Source of the DNA: Parvularcula sp039822105
GTDB taxonomy: Bacteria; Pseudomonadota; Alphaproteobacteria; Caulobacterales; Parvularculaceae
Assembly (NCBI GenBank): GCA_039822105.1
Contig: JBCBMW010000003.1
Location: 62,001-126,000, forward strand
Direction of reading: 5' to 3'
Length of the DNA stretch: 64,000 bases
Shown here one piece after another: positions 17,041-25,214 of the stretch. The notes beneath the pieces were generated by a model that searched no databases, was not told the DNA's origin, and was given only the letters and a program-made list of their open reading frames with translations. The first letter of the stretch is position 1, and each line of letters begins with the position of its first letter. The position numbers and the translations under genes are program-made.

Positions 17041-18296
17041 GCGAAGAGCGGCGCGCTGGTCCGGCTACGCAATTCGTCGGTCAAGCGATCGATCGCTTCG
17101 CTCGGCGATTCGCTAACGGCCGCGAAGCTAGCGTGACGCGCCGACATGATGAGGGGCGCCGGTTCGTCACCGAACTTCAAATCCTCTATCAAAGTCTGCA
17201 TCGCGCGCATCACACGGCGCGCATAGAACGCGTCAGCGCCCGGCATCGCCACGAGGAAGAGGTTCTCGCGCAGCTTGGTGAAGGCCTCAAGCGGTGTGAG
17301 GGCCATGCCGAGATAGATCCCAGCTTCCGCGAAGTCCTCGGCGCTGATGCGGCTTTCGGCCTGGAGCTCGATTGCTCCGTAGGCGATGATATGGCCTTGG
17401 GTGTAGTGCTCTTCACAGATCCGGCGGAAGATCTGGGGGCCGAATAACGGCGCTGGCTCGCCGAGCTCACTCACCGTTGAACCAGCGAGCGCCGTTTTCA
17501 GGTTGCGCGCGGTCTTGAACCGGCTCGCGGCGCCCTTGAGGAACGCAAGCACCTCGGGCGACTCTTCGGGGCGGGCGATCAAATCAGCGCCAGCCGACAG
17601 CCACGGGGTGAGGGCCTCCTCGGTCCAGTTCTCTCGCACCACCGCAACAGGCAAGCCAGTGAGATCGGTCTGTCGTCTGATGAGTTTGAGGACAGGCAAA
17701 CGATGCTCGCGTTCTTCATGCACATGGATCATCAGTGCACCAGCGTGCCCCCCTTCTAGGAGGCGCAAAGTGCCGCTCGATGAGAGGCTGGCCGCAAGAG
17801 CGCGCGGCTCGACCGAATTGAGGACGGGCAGGATGCTGGGGGCGGGTTCGGCCAAGAGGGCGCAGGGCGCGTCCCAATCGTCAAGCTCATCGTCGCGGCG
17901 GAACGGAAGCCCGAGGCCACTCAAAGCGCGAAAGCGAACGGATGCCGCATCGGCCAGAAGGCGGTGATGCACAGCCTGGCGCAGGGCGCGCGGTACGGGG
18001 TCAATGCTGTCCTCGGCGCGGCGGACAAGGATGACGCCCGGATGTGGACGGCAGGGGAGAGGGTCGCCAAGACCGATCACGGCCACGAGCGGCGTGACGC
18101 CCGCCTGCTCTTGGGCCCGGTCGAGCGCACTATCGATGGGACGGGTGCCAGAAAGGTCGACCAAACAGACCTTGGTCGGCCCACCCACAGGAATGACAAA
18201 ACCCTCCGCAATCAGAGGTTTGCGCCACCGATTGCGCGTGGACGAAGGCCCCAAAAGGCGGATCGTCACGGACGAGCGATGACCAAACTCACCCAT
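17037..18296 (-). CDS. PopA/PleD-like protein with degenerate receiver and GGDEF-like domains
   Basis: In this 419-residue protein, residues about 20-115 and 135-265 look like two response-regulator receiver folds without a clear phospho-acceptor Asp; the expected position reads 'ALMIHVHEER'. The C-terminal about 150 residues align by pattern with GGDEF domains ('PLFGPQIFRRICEEHY', 'FLVAMPGADAFYARRVMRAM'). The active-site GGDEF is replaced by 'KLRENLF', so diguanylate cyclase activity is not expected. Caulobacter PopA has this same REC-REC-degenerate GGDEF layout and binds c-di-GMP to help degrade CtrA. The relation is inferred from architecture. Its ATG overlaps the stop of the upstream carboxypeptidase gene by one base (TGATG). 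Confidence 0.55.
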   Translation of the reverse strand: MGEFGHRSSVTIRLLGPSSTRNRWRKPLIAEGFVIPVGGPTKVCLVDLSGTRPIDSALDRAQEQAGVTPLVAVIGLGDPLPCRPHPGVILVRRAEDSIDPVPRALRQAVHHRLLADAASVRFRALSGLGLPFRRDDELDDWDAPCALLAEPAPSILPVLNSVEPRALAASLSSSGTLRLLEGGHAGALMIHVHEEREHRLPVLKLIRRQTDLTGLPVAVVRENWTEEALTPWLSAGADLIARPEESPEVLAFLKGAASRFKTARNLKTALAGSTVSELGEPAPLFGPQIFRRICEEHYTQGHIIAYGAIELQAESRISAEDFAEAGIYLGMALTPLEAFTKLRENLFLVAMPGADAFYARRVMRAMQTLIEDLKFGDEPAPLIMSARHASFAAVSESPSEAIDRLTDELRSRTSAPLFA

Positions 18297-20047
18297 CAGC
18301 TGTCACTCGTTCCGCTGTTGTCGTCGAGCGCCTGGAGGCAGACGTCACCCTGTTCGCGATCGACGAAAAGACCGCTCAGCGCCCGTTCCTCGTAGCAAGG
18401 AAGAGCCGCTAGGAACTCCTGCGGCCGCCCCCACGGGCCGATCTCGCGATAGAGAAGAGCCGTCCGTGGACCAACAAATCGCCAGTGCCAAGGCTCGAAC
18501 GTGTCTTCGCCCGGCAGGTAATTGTTCCCTTGCGGAAAGCTGAGGATGAAACCGTACTGCCAAGCTTTCTTTTCAAAGCAGGCGTAGCTCCGGTCCGTCC
18601 CCCGCATAAAGCGTCGGTTCACATCCACATCTGCTGCCAGGCCGAGTTGGTGCTCCGACGTACCCGGATGAGCCACGGTGCCGCGTGCGCGGTTAATCTC
18701 ATGCAGCACGGTTTGGGTATGGTGACTGCGATAGGCCGAACGCAAAGAAAGCCGCTCGCCATCTTGGGCGCAGGCTTCGAACAATCCCGCCAAAGCCTCC
18801 GGCATCGTCGTGTCGTCGATGCGTGCTTCGCGCATTTGCATCTCTTCCACACCCGCGGGTTTGGAAAGCGGCAGGCCGTAATCCTCAGCACGCACCAGAT
18901 CCGGCGGAACATAGTCGCCATTGAGGCGGAAAGACATCGAGACGGGCCGGTTGACGTCGAACAGCCGGTCACGTGACCGGTTGGCGGCATACCGGCGAGC
19001 GCCATAGGCGTCACGGAAGAGCTGACGCATATGGCGGTTCAGCGCCTCCGCCTCAGTCAGCCGGTTTTGCTTTTCGTAGTTGCCAGCCAAAAGGCGGATA
19101 TAGAGGCTCAGCTCTGGATTGTTGGCGCCGCGTGCACGTTCCTGGGCGCGGAAAACCTGTTCGTACACCCGCTCAGCGTCGGAAATCCGATCAATGCGCT
19201 CGTAAACCGGCGCAAGGAGCAGGGCGACCTGCACCGTGTCCTCATGGTCGGGACCAAGCTGCGCCATGCGGATGGAGTAGGCGGCCGCCAAAAGTCCGGC
19301 TGCTGCGTAATCACCGCTCTCTTGTTGAGCGTAGTAACCCCCAAGCTCGGTCATCGCATCGGCAGATGTCAGAAGCTGCCGCGCCTCGCCTTCATACCGG
19401 ACGGACATACCGTCCGCAGGCAGAGCATCAGTGAACCCAGCCCGCATGTCATCGACCATTTGGATGAAGTTGGGGCTTTCGTCATGGCCATGGCTTGCAA
19501 GTTGTTCACCGTCATGGTCGTGACCTGCACTGATGACGGCTGCGTCCCCCGCACGTTCGAGGAATGACGCGGCGATGATCGCGGCGGGTTGGGCCTGCCC
19601 TTCGACCAGGTAGATCGTTGCCATCCGGCGACGGATTTCGACACGGCGCGCGTCGCTCAAGGATGCAGCTTGTGCCGACTGAAGTGAATTGCGGTAGTGG
19701 AAAACGGCCTGACTGCGATCACCGCCAGCAAAGTGCGCGTCTGCCAGAAGCAGCCGCCGGGGGTGCAGGAAGCTCTCGTCGGCGCCTTCGTGGGTCCATA
19801 GGCTGATCGCCTGGTCGCCGTGGTCCACGGCGCGGCTTTCATAGCCAACGGCACTCAGGTGCTCAAAACGGCTCCACGCGGCCTCGGGGTCGAAGCGCGT
19901 CAGCCCGTAAAAGCTCCCCGCGTAAGCCGCAGCAAGCCCGAGCAAGCAGATGGCTAAAACATCGCGGCCCCGCACCGTAAGACATCTCCCAAGGAACGCC
20001 CGAACGCATGGGCGATACACGTCTGACACCCTTGCGCATCCCCACAC
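18296..20047 (-). CDS. TPR-containing D-alanyl-D-alanine carboxypeptidase (VanY/M15B family)
   Basis: The 583-residue protein has a membrane anchor near the N-terminus ('VLAICLLGLAAAYAGSFYGL'). A long helical region with TPR-like repeats follows (about residues 60-350), with a His/Asp-rich patch 'SAGHDHDGEQLASHGHDE'. The C-terminal M15 peptidase domain has the zinc motif SxHxxGxAxD as 'SEHQLGLAADVD' and 'FEPWHWRFVG' with the third zinc His and catalytic Glu. It would trim D-Ala-D-Ala termini of peptidoglycan stem peptides in the periplasm. The large TPR domain is not part of ordinary VanY enzymes and suggests scaffolding. It is cotranscribed with the PopA-like gene. Start uncertain. Confidence 0.82.
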   Translation of the reverse strand: MWGCARVSDVYRPCVRAFLGRCLTVRGRDVLAICLLGLAAAYAGSFYGLTRFDPEAAWSRFEHLSAVGYESRAVDHGDQAISLWTHEGADESFLHPRRLLLADAHFAGGDRSQAVFHYRNSLQSAQAASLSDARRVEIRRRMATIYLVEGQAQPAAIIAASFLERAGDAAVISAGHDHDGEQLASHGHDESPNFIQMVDDMRAGFTDALPADGMSVRYEGEARQLLTSADAMTELGGYYAQQESGDYAAAGLLAAAYSIRMAQLGPDHEDTVQVALLLAPVYERIDRISDAERVYEQVFRAQERARGANNPELSLYIRLLAGNYEKQNRLTEAEALNRHMRQLFRDAYGARRYAANRSRDRLFDVNRPVSMSFRLNGDYVPPDLVRAEDYGLPLSKPAGVEEMQMREARIDDTTMPEALAGLFEACAQDGERLSLRSAYRSHHTQTVLHEINRARGTVAHPGTSEHQLGLAADVDVNRRFMRGTDRSYACFEKKAWQYGFILSFPQGNNYLPGEDTFEPWHWRFVGPRTALLYREIGPWGRPQEFLAALPCYEERALSGLFVDREQGDVCLQALDDNSGTSDS

Positions 20048-20145
20048 TTCGTTCCAGCGTAAAGAACTCCCTACCGCGGGGCAATCGCCGCGTGTGGAGA
20101 ATCAACGCCTTCCAGCTGGGCCGCTTCCAGCCCAACCTTAGGGTC

Positions 20146-20889
20146 ATGATGAGCAAGGATCGTACCGGTCGGCGGCGCCTTTATCTGATGCGCCACGGCC
20201 ACGTGAACTATTTTGATGTGGCGGTGGAAGACTTTAGCCAAGTGCCGCTGACCGAAGAAGGGCAGGGGCAAGCTCGGGCGGCGGGCGCCGCGCTGTCGGG
20301 CATCGACTTCGATGCCGCCTTCCACTCGGGCCTGCCGCGGACCCGTGAGACCCTCGGGCTGGTGCTAAAAGCCAATGAATACGGGGTCGAGAGTGACCCA
20401 GTGGCCATTGGCGGATTTGAAGAGCTGCGCGGCGGTCATGTGATCGTGAAGACGCAGACCGAGCTAGCAGCGCGGCTTGCGTTCAGCTTCGACGCCGCAG
20501 CAGAGGAGGGGGCGAGTTTCCTCCCGGGCGGTGAGCTTTTTGCCGATGCCGAGGAGCGGATTGTCGAATCCTTGCGGATCCTGATCGAGGAGCATGCCTG
20601 GAAACGGGGCATTCTCGTCGCCCATGAGGGGGTCAACCGTATCCTTTTGGCGCATTTGACCGGCGGTGGTCTTGGGGCTCTGGGCCACTTTGAACAGGAC
20701 CTTTGCGGGATCAACGTGCTCGATTTCGACGTCACCCACGATGACAACGGTCAATTGCTCGTGGAGCGGGTGATCTTGAAAGCGGTCAACGTCACCGCGC
20801 ACGACCCGATCAAAGAGGGCTTGCCGCGGACGAGCCTGGAACATCTTTTTGGCATTGATTTCGGCGGCGCCCGCCCACCTCGCCGTTAA
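20146..20889 (+). CDS. Histidine phosphatase (phosphoglycerate-mutase-like) family protein
   Basis: The start is taken at the first of two consecutive ATGs (20146, 20149); the longer frame to 20008 would run into the divergent gene. The 247-residue protein opens with the catalytic motif 'LYLMRHGHVNYFD' (RHG). It has 'PLTEEGQGQARAAGAAL', a conserved Arg in 'SGLPRTRETL', and the second active-site His in 'ILVAHEGVNRILL'. Members remove phosphate from sugars, nucleotides or proteins through a phospho-His intermediate. The closest architecture is the cobalamin/alpha-ribazole phosphatase or broad-specificity group. The substrate is unknown. It diverges from the VanY-like gene by about 98 bp. Confidence 0.85.
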   Translation: MMSKDRTGRRRLYLMRHGHVNYFDVAVEDFSQVPLTEEGQGQARAAGAALSGIDFDAAFHSGLPRTRETLGLVLKANEYGVESDPVAIGGFEELRGGHVIVKTQTELAARLAFSFDAAAEEGASFLPGGELFADAEERIVESLRILIEEHAWKRGILVAHEGVNRILLAHLTGGGLGALGHFEQDLCGINVLDFDVTHDDNGQLLVERVILKAVNVTAHDPIKEGLPRTSLEHLFGIDFGGARPPRR

Positions 20890-21264
20890 CCGACGGGGTG
20901 TTTTCTTAGGCTTTTGAGAGCTGAAGGACGCCGGCGCCGGTAAGGTTGCTCAACCCTTCCGCCATCGCCTTAATCTCGCCGCACTCAGAAAGACTCTGCT
21001 AAAAATCCTAACCTAGGCGTGTCGTTAGGTGGTGGTTGGCGCATTTTGTGTTGGCTATCATTCGACGGGTACGGATGGGACGACGGCAGACATCTGCGCT
21101 TCACTCATGGGGCGGAGCAATCGTTTGCGCCACCACGAGCCGGCCCCGATGCGAGGTTTCACTGGCCGGCGACGCGCCCCCGCTCCAGGCCCAGTGAATA
21201 ACGGCAGCCACGTCCCTCGATCCCATGGCGTGGCTGCCGACATCGCCGGAGTGGACGAGGGGAG
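20890..21264. other. 375-bp gap with stable hairpins; possible ncRNA or terminator region
   Basis: It lies between two convergent stops and no credible ORF fits. GCCGGCC (21139-21145) pairs perfectly with GGCCGGC (21164-21170). An 11-bp perfect inverted repeat, CGGCAGCCACG (21202-21212) with CGTGGCTGCCG (21229-21239), lies 25 bp past the stop of the minus-strand guanylyltransferase gene. There it is followed, on the minus strand, by TTATT and could act as a terminator. The purpose of the first hairpin is unknown. Confidence 0.5.
21202..21239 (-). terminator. Probable terminator hairpin of the ManC-AGE gene
   Basis: An 11-bp perfect stem with a 16-nt loop, followed on the minus strand by TTATTC. 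The U tract is imperfect, so it may act as a 3' stabiliser rather than a strict intrinsic terminator. Confidence 0.5.
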
Positions 21265-23436
21265 TTAGGCTTTGGCGCCATCGATCACAGGCGCGAACGC
21301 CGTGATCATGTGGTACAGCATGCTGCCAGGGATCACTTTGGCGCTAGGCTCGCCTTTGTCATCGTAGCTGTCCATCAAGAAGCCTTCGGGCGCATCGGAC
21401 AGATAGGTCTCGAAGATACGTGTCAGGATTTGATCGGCCTCGTCCAGGCCGTACGCACCAGGCTCAACGATCTTGGCCTTGAACATTTCTGTTTGCGGCC
21501 ACAAGCGCCGTGAAGCGTCAATCGGTGTACCGCTGCGGCTCACCACATTGTAGACAAAGCCTGTGGCCGGATCACGCCCGGCCCTATCAGCACCTGCGAT
21601 GAGGCGGCGACGCCAGCTCGCGGTGTCGTGTGCGGAATACTTTTCATACTTGCTGAGCAGGGAAGCCCACTCATAGGCGTGACCCGGTTCAATACGGTCA
21701 CCTTTGTCAGGATCAAGACGCCAGCTGCTGTCGAAATGCTCGAGCACACAATCGTAACGCGGATCAAAAAAGTGCTCTTCGAACAAGGTGACGATCTCGC
21801 CAGCGCGGCGGAGCCAACGGTCCTCGCCAAACGCTTCGAAAAGAGCGAGAAAAGCTTCCAGAAGATGCATATGCGGATTGGCGCGAAGACCGCCTCTGCC
21901 AGTATCGTTATCCTGAAAGCCGCCGCCTGGCAGGCCAAGGCGTTGATCAAGCAGGCGGACAATCTGCTCAATCCGCGATCCTGCATCAGGCAAAAACCCT
22001 GCACGATAGCTCCAGGCCAATGCAATCATTGCAAAAGCGTGATCGTAGGCATCCATACGATCATCCAGAACATCGCCATCCCGAGCGATGTGGTGAACGA
22101 ATCCGCGATCATCCCGCCAACACGACGCATAGAGATAATCGATGCCCTGACTTACCAATTCACGGGCAGGGCCCTCCCAACCCAGCACGTGGGCGTGGGC
22201 GAACGCGTAGATCTGGCGCATTTGTACACGAGACCGGCGTAACGAGCCATTCTCACGAAAGTCTTTGAAATCAAGCGTCTCTTTGAAGCCCGGGGTGTCG
22301 TCATTCCACGAATGCTCAGCCCAGCGAGGAAGCGCTGTTTCCATCAGCCAGTGACGGATCCTCCACCGTGTCGCCTCCGGCAAGAGAAACCCAAGCGAAA
22401 ACCCATTCGCGGCTTGCGCGACCGCCTTCACATCCTGCGTGCGATCCAGATCAGCCACCAACACGGCGCTGTTGGTGGCCACCACCGCCAAGTCCTTCAA
22501 CCCTATGGCCGCCACCAGTGGCCCGCTTGATCGCAACGAGATGCGATCACTATCCTGAGCAACAGCTGGGCCTGACGTGGACACTGCGTCGCTTGCGCTC
22601 GATGTCACGCGGTAGACGCTGGCGTGATCGCCGACATCGCTCCACCCCATGTCGACAGGCACCACAGCCACGCCGTCCTCGACACTCACGGGCTCCATGA
22701 TCGCGTAGTCGACGGAAATTGCCTGTGCCTGAGCAAAGGCTGCTGGATCAAGCGATACCACTTGGGAGCCAGATGATCCGAGTGCGGCTCTGACAGATCT
22801 CACAATATCGGGACACAGACGTTCCGCGGCTTCGATGAAGCTCTGGGCTTTGAAGAGAAAGATGCCGGCGTTCCAAAAGTAGGAACCTTCGGCAAGATAA
22901 CTCTCAGCTGTGAGCCGGTCCGGCTTCTCGACGAAACGATCCACCGGCTTCACATTATCGTCCGTAGACGCCGCTTTGATGTAACCGTAAGCCGTGGCTG
23001 GCTCCGTGGGCTGAATGCCGAAGGTGACGAACCTACCAGCCTGCGCCACGGGGACGCCGCGGACGATGGCGTCCATAAAGGCGCCCAAGTCGTTGATATG
23101 GTGATCAGCGGGCAGAACCAGGAGCAAACTGTCGGGATCACTCGCGACCGCGGCCGCGGCAATAGCCGGCGCAGAATCCCGGCCGAAGGGCTCCAGGATC
23201 ATCAAAGACTGCGGCACCGCCTCCTTGATGAGGTGCTCATGTCGCGCCGAGCCAACAACCAGCGGCGCATCAAACTTAAGCCCTGCAGCCGGGTGCTGAA
23301 GACGACCCGCGGTCTCAGCCAGCATGGAACGCGACGAGATGAGACTCTGAAACTGCTTGGGCCGCGCCGGAACGGACACCGGCCACAGGCGTGTCCCAGA
23401 TCCACCGCACAGGATAACGGGCTTGATCAGTGGCAT
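21265..23436 (-). CDS. Mannose-1-phosphate guanylyltransferase fused to AGE-family epimerase/isomerase
   Basis: The start is placed at the ATG at 23436 (MPLIKPVILCGG) with SD GGGAA. The 723-residue protein has two enzymes. Residues about 1-340 form the nucleotidyltransferase ('VILCGGSGTRLWPVS' P-loop-like signature, 'ILEPFGRDSAPAIAAAA', 'FVEKPD', 'YFWNAGIFLF'), making GDP-mannose from Man-1-P and GTP. Residues about 365-720 form an alpha/alpha barrel of the N-acylglucosamine 2-epimerase / mannose isomerase family ('RRSRVQMRQIYAFAHAHVLGW', 'DAYDHAFAMIALAWSY', 'PGHAYEWASLL'). It replaces the usual C-terminal cupin isomerase of bifunctional ManC/AlgA. Likely role: GDP-mannose supply for capsule, LPS or exopolysaccharide. 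Confidence 0.88.
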   Translation of the reverse strand: MPLIKPVILCGGSGTRLWPVSVPARPKQFQSLISSRSMLAETAGRLQHPAAGLKFDAPLVVGSARHEHLIKEAVPQSLMILEPFGRDSAPAIAAAAVASDPDSLLLVLPADHHINDLGAFMDAIVRGVPVAQAGRFVTFGIQPTEPATAYGYIKAASTDDNVKPVDRFVEKPDRLTAESYLAEGSYFWNAGIFLFKAQSFIEAAERLCPDIVRSVRAALGSSGSQVVSLDPAAFAQAQAISVDYAIMEPVSVEDGVAVVPVDMGWSDVGDHASVYRVTSSASDAVSTSGPAVAQDSDRISLRSSGPLVAAIGLKDLAVVATNSAVLVADLDRTQDVKAVAQAANGFSLGFLLPEATRWRIRHWLMETALPRWAEHSWNDDTPGFKETLDFKDFRENGSLRRSRVQMRQIYAFAHAHVLGWEGPARELVSQGIDYLYASCWRDDRGFVHHIARDGDVLDDRMDAYDHAFAMIALAWSYRAGFLPDAGSRIEQIVRLLDQRLGLPGGGFQDNDTGRGGLRANPHMHLLEAFLALFEAFGEDRWLRRAGEIVTLFEEHFFDPRYDCVLEHFDSSWRLDPDKGDRIEPGHAYEWASLLSKYEKYSAHDTASWRRRLIAGADRAGRDPATGFVYNVVSRSGTPIDASRRLWPQTEMFKAKIVEPGAYGLDEADQILTRIFETYLSDAPEGFLMDSYDDKGEPSAKVIPGSMLYHMITAFAPVIDGAKA

Positions 23437-23673
23437 GACGTGTTCCCTGCGGGCAACTGGAGGCTTCCTTATGCAGCACTGACCATTAGGAAATTGTAGG
23501 CGTATCAAAATCGAACTGAAGCGCCACATCCATCACAGCCAACAGCACAGCGCACATGAGGAGTACCGGGGAAAAAACGACGGAAAAGCAACTCCCTGAG
23601 ACTATGCCATGCTAGACAAGTGCACCCAGATTTTCCAAGTGATTTGACGGCTGGTCTTGGTAAGAGTGTTTGC

Positions 23674-24441
23674 ATGCCTTGTTTCCGTTACGACGGTCAA
23701 ATCCACGTCTTCGCGCATGTTCCGAAGTGTGGCGGGACATCTGTCGAGGATTACCTGAGGCAAAAGTTCGGACAATTGGGCTATTTCAACAGGCCGGATC
23801 CACAGCGGTACTACGCTGACGTTTGGGGTCGTTGCAGTCCACAGCACGTTCCTTGGCAAGACTTTGTTTCGACAATCCCACAGGAGTGGATTGGCCAGGT
23901 TTTCACCGTGGTGCGCCACCCGTTTGATCGGTTTGCCAGCGCATACAACATGCGTTCCACAGCTCCCAATGAGTCCGTGTTTTCCCAGTTGCCGCCGGAA
24001 GAGTTCTTTGACTGGTATCTCAGGTTTGAACGGGACGATCCATACTTCTTGGACAATCACTTTAGGCCGCAGACTGATTTCTTTCCCGCGACAGCTGAAG
24101 TCTTCAAATTGGAGGACGGACTCGATCAGGTCGAAGCTTGGCTTTCTCACACATTCCGCATACCGGGGCCGGTAACGGGAATGGGGCACAACATGAAAAC
24201 GCCTGCACCGGAGAGCGACGGCTGGATCAAAGAAGAAATGAGTCGCAGTCTGTGTACAAAGCTATCTGCCTATTACGCCCGCGACTTCGAACAGCTCGGC
24301 TATGATGAGCATCCCGAGAAACTACCCACACTGAAATGGCTGGGTGGTCGGTCATCGTGGCAACGAGCCATCCACAAGCCGCTCTTGATGTGGCGGGCAA
24401 AATCCCATGCAAAATGGGCTCTGCGCAGTCTCAAACGGTGA
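23674..24441 (+). CDS. Sulfotransferase-family protein (PAPS-dependent)
   Basis: The 255-residue frame from ATG 23674 (MPCFRYDGQIHVFAHVPK) is preferred over GTG 23620, which lacks an SD. The 5'-phosphosulfate-binding loop is 'HVPKCGGTSVEDYL' and the 3'-phosphate-binding motif 'VVRHPFDRFASAYN'. Both are typical of sulfotransferase family 2 proteins, which transfer sulfate from PAPS to carbohydrates. Neighbouring GDP-mannose synthesis suggests a surface polysaccharide acceptor; this is inference. Base composition is AT-richer than the flanking genes, hinting at later acquisition. There is no signal peptide, so it is cytoplasmic. Confidence 0.78.
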   Translation: MPCFRYDGQIHVFAHVPKCGGTSVEDYLRQKFGQLGYFNRPDPQRYYADVWGRCSPQHVPWQDFVSTIPQEWIGQVFTVVRHPFDRFASAYNMRSTAPNESVFSQLPPEEFFDWYLRFERDDPYFLDNHFRPQTDFFPATAEVFKLEDGLDQVEAWLSHTFRIPGPVTGMGHNMKTPAPESDGWIKEEMSRSLCTKLSAYYARDFEQLGYDEHPEKLPTLKWLGGRSSWQRAIHKPLLMWRAKSHAKWALRSLKR

Positions 24442-24574
24442 ATCGCTAAGCGGTTAGTTGATCATTGGCGCCTGGCAGGACACGTCACCACGTCGACGCC
24501 TACGAAAAGACGGTATTACCCGCACAATCAACGTTGTCGCAAATATTGGTTATCAGAGACGACCGACTGAACCC

Positions 24575-25114
24575 TCAGCCGTCTTTCTGCTGATCCGTCT
24601 CCGGCTGATGCTCAACAGCCTGAGGCGTTGGTTCTGCGCTGAACTGGGCTTGCTCTCGCATCTGCTGTTCGTGGAAACCGCGGATCGGATCGACGTTTTG
24701 GTTGTGCTCCGTGATCTTGAGAACCACCGTGCCGGCCATCAGGTCGTGCAAGGCCTGTTTCTTCGATGTGAAGAACACCAGCAGATAGCCGACAAATGCC
24801 AACAGAGCCGAGAGATACTTGCCGATATAGCGCAGCGCCGCTTTGCCTGGTGAGATCCGCTGCCCTTGCAGGTCTGCGACCTTCAGTCGGCAGATCATTT
24901 TCCCCACAGTGCCTTGGGTCTGAGAGCTTTCCATAAAGATGGAGTAGCCCGCATCAATCAGCAGCGGGATGATCGGCAACAGAAACGGCAGGAAAATCGC
25001 AAAAACCGGTGTGAGGATGCCAACAACAACCGCGTCAATGATAGCCGCCAGAAAGCGCCACCAAAAACCGCCATACCCGTAGCTCGCCTGGACCGGCGCT
25101 TGCGTCGTACTCAT
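24575..25114 (-). CDS. RDD-family membrane protein
   Basis: The 179-residue protein has the RDD pattern: 'YGGFWWRFLAAIIDAVVVGIL' (Arg then Asp in helix 1), a second hydrophobic stretch 'FLPFLLPIIPLLIDAGYSIFM', 'QGTVGKMICRLKVAD', 'SPGKAALRYIGKYLSALLAFVGYLLVFF' and the ending 'KKQALHDLMAGTVVLK' with the final Asp. The tail after about residue 140 is Glu/Gln-rich and cytoplasmic. RDD proteins are poorly understood; some affect ion homeostasis or envelope traits. It diverges from the next gene by about 100 bp. Confidence 0.85.
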   Translation of the reverse strand: MSTTQAPVQASYGYGGFWWRFLAAIIDAVVVGILTPVFAIFLPFLLPIIPLLIDAGYSIFMESSQTQGTVGKMICRLKVADLQGQRISPGKAALRYIGKYLSALLAFVGYLLVFFTSKKQALHDLMAGTVVLKITEHNQNVDPIRGFHEQQMREQAQFSAEPTPQAVEHQPETDQQKDG

Positions 25115-25214
25115 CTGCCCCTACCGCTCGAAACTCCCCTATCACTTCCCGTGGTCCTTGCAGCATGTCAACATTCTGGCCATCCTGACGCCTAGGGAAC
25201 GGCGAGTTGTTTCA

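Noticed and set aside
20008..20145. Upstream extension of the histidine phosphatase gene
   Set aside because: It would overlap the divergent carboxypeptidase gene and has no SD; the double ATG at 20146 fits the family start.
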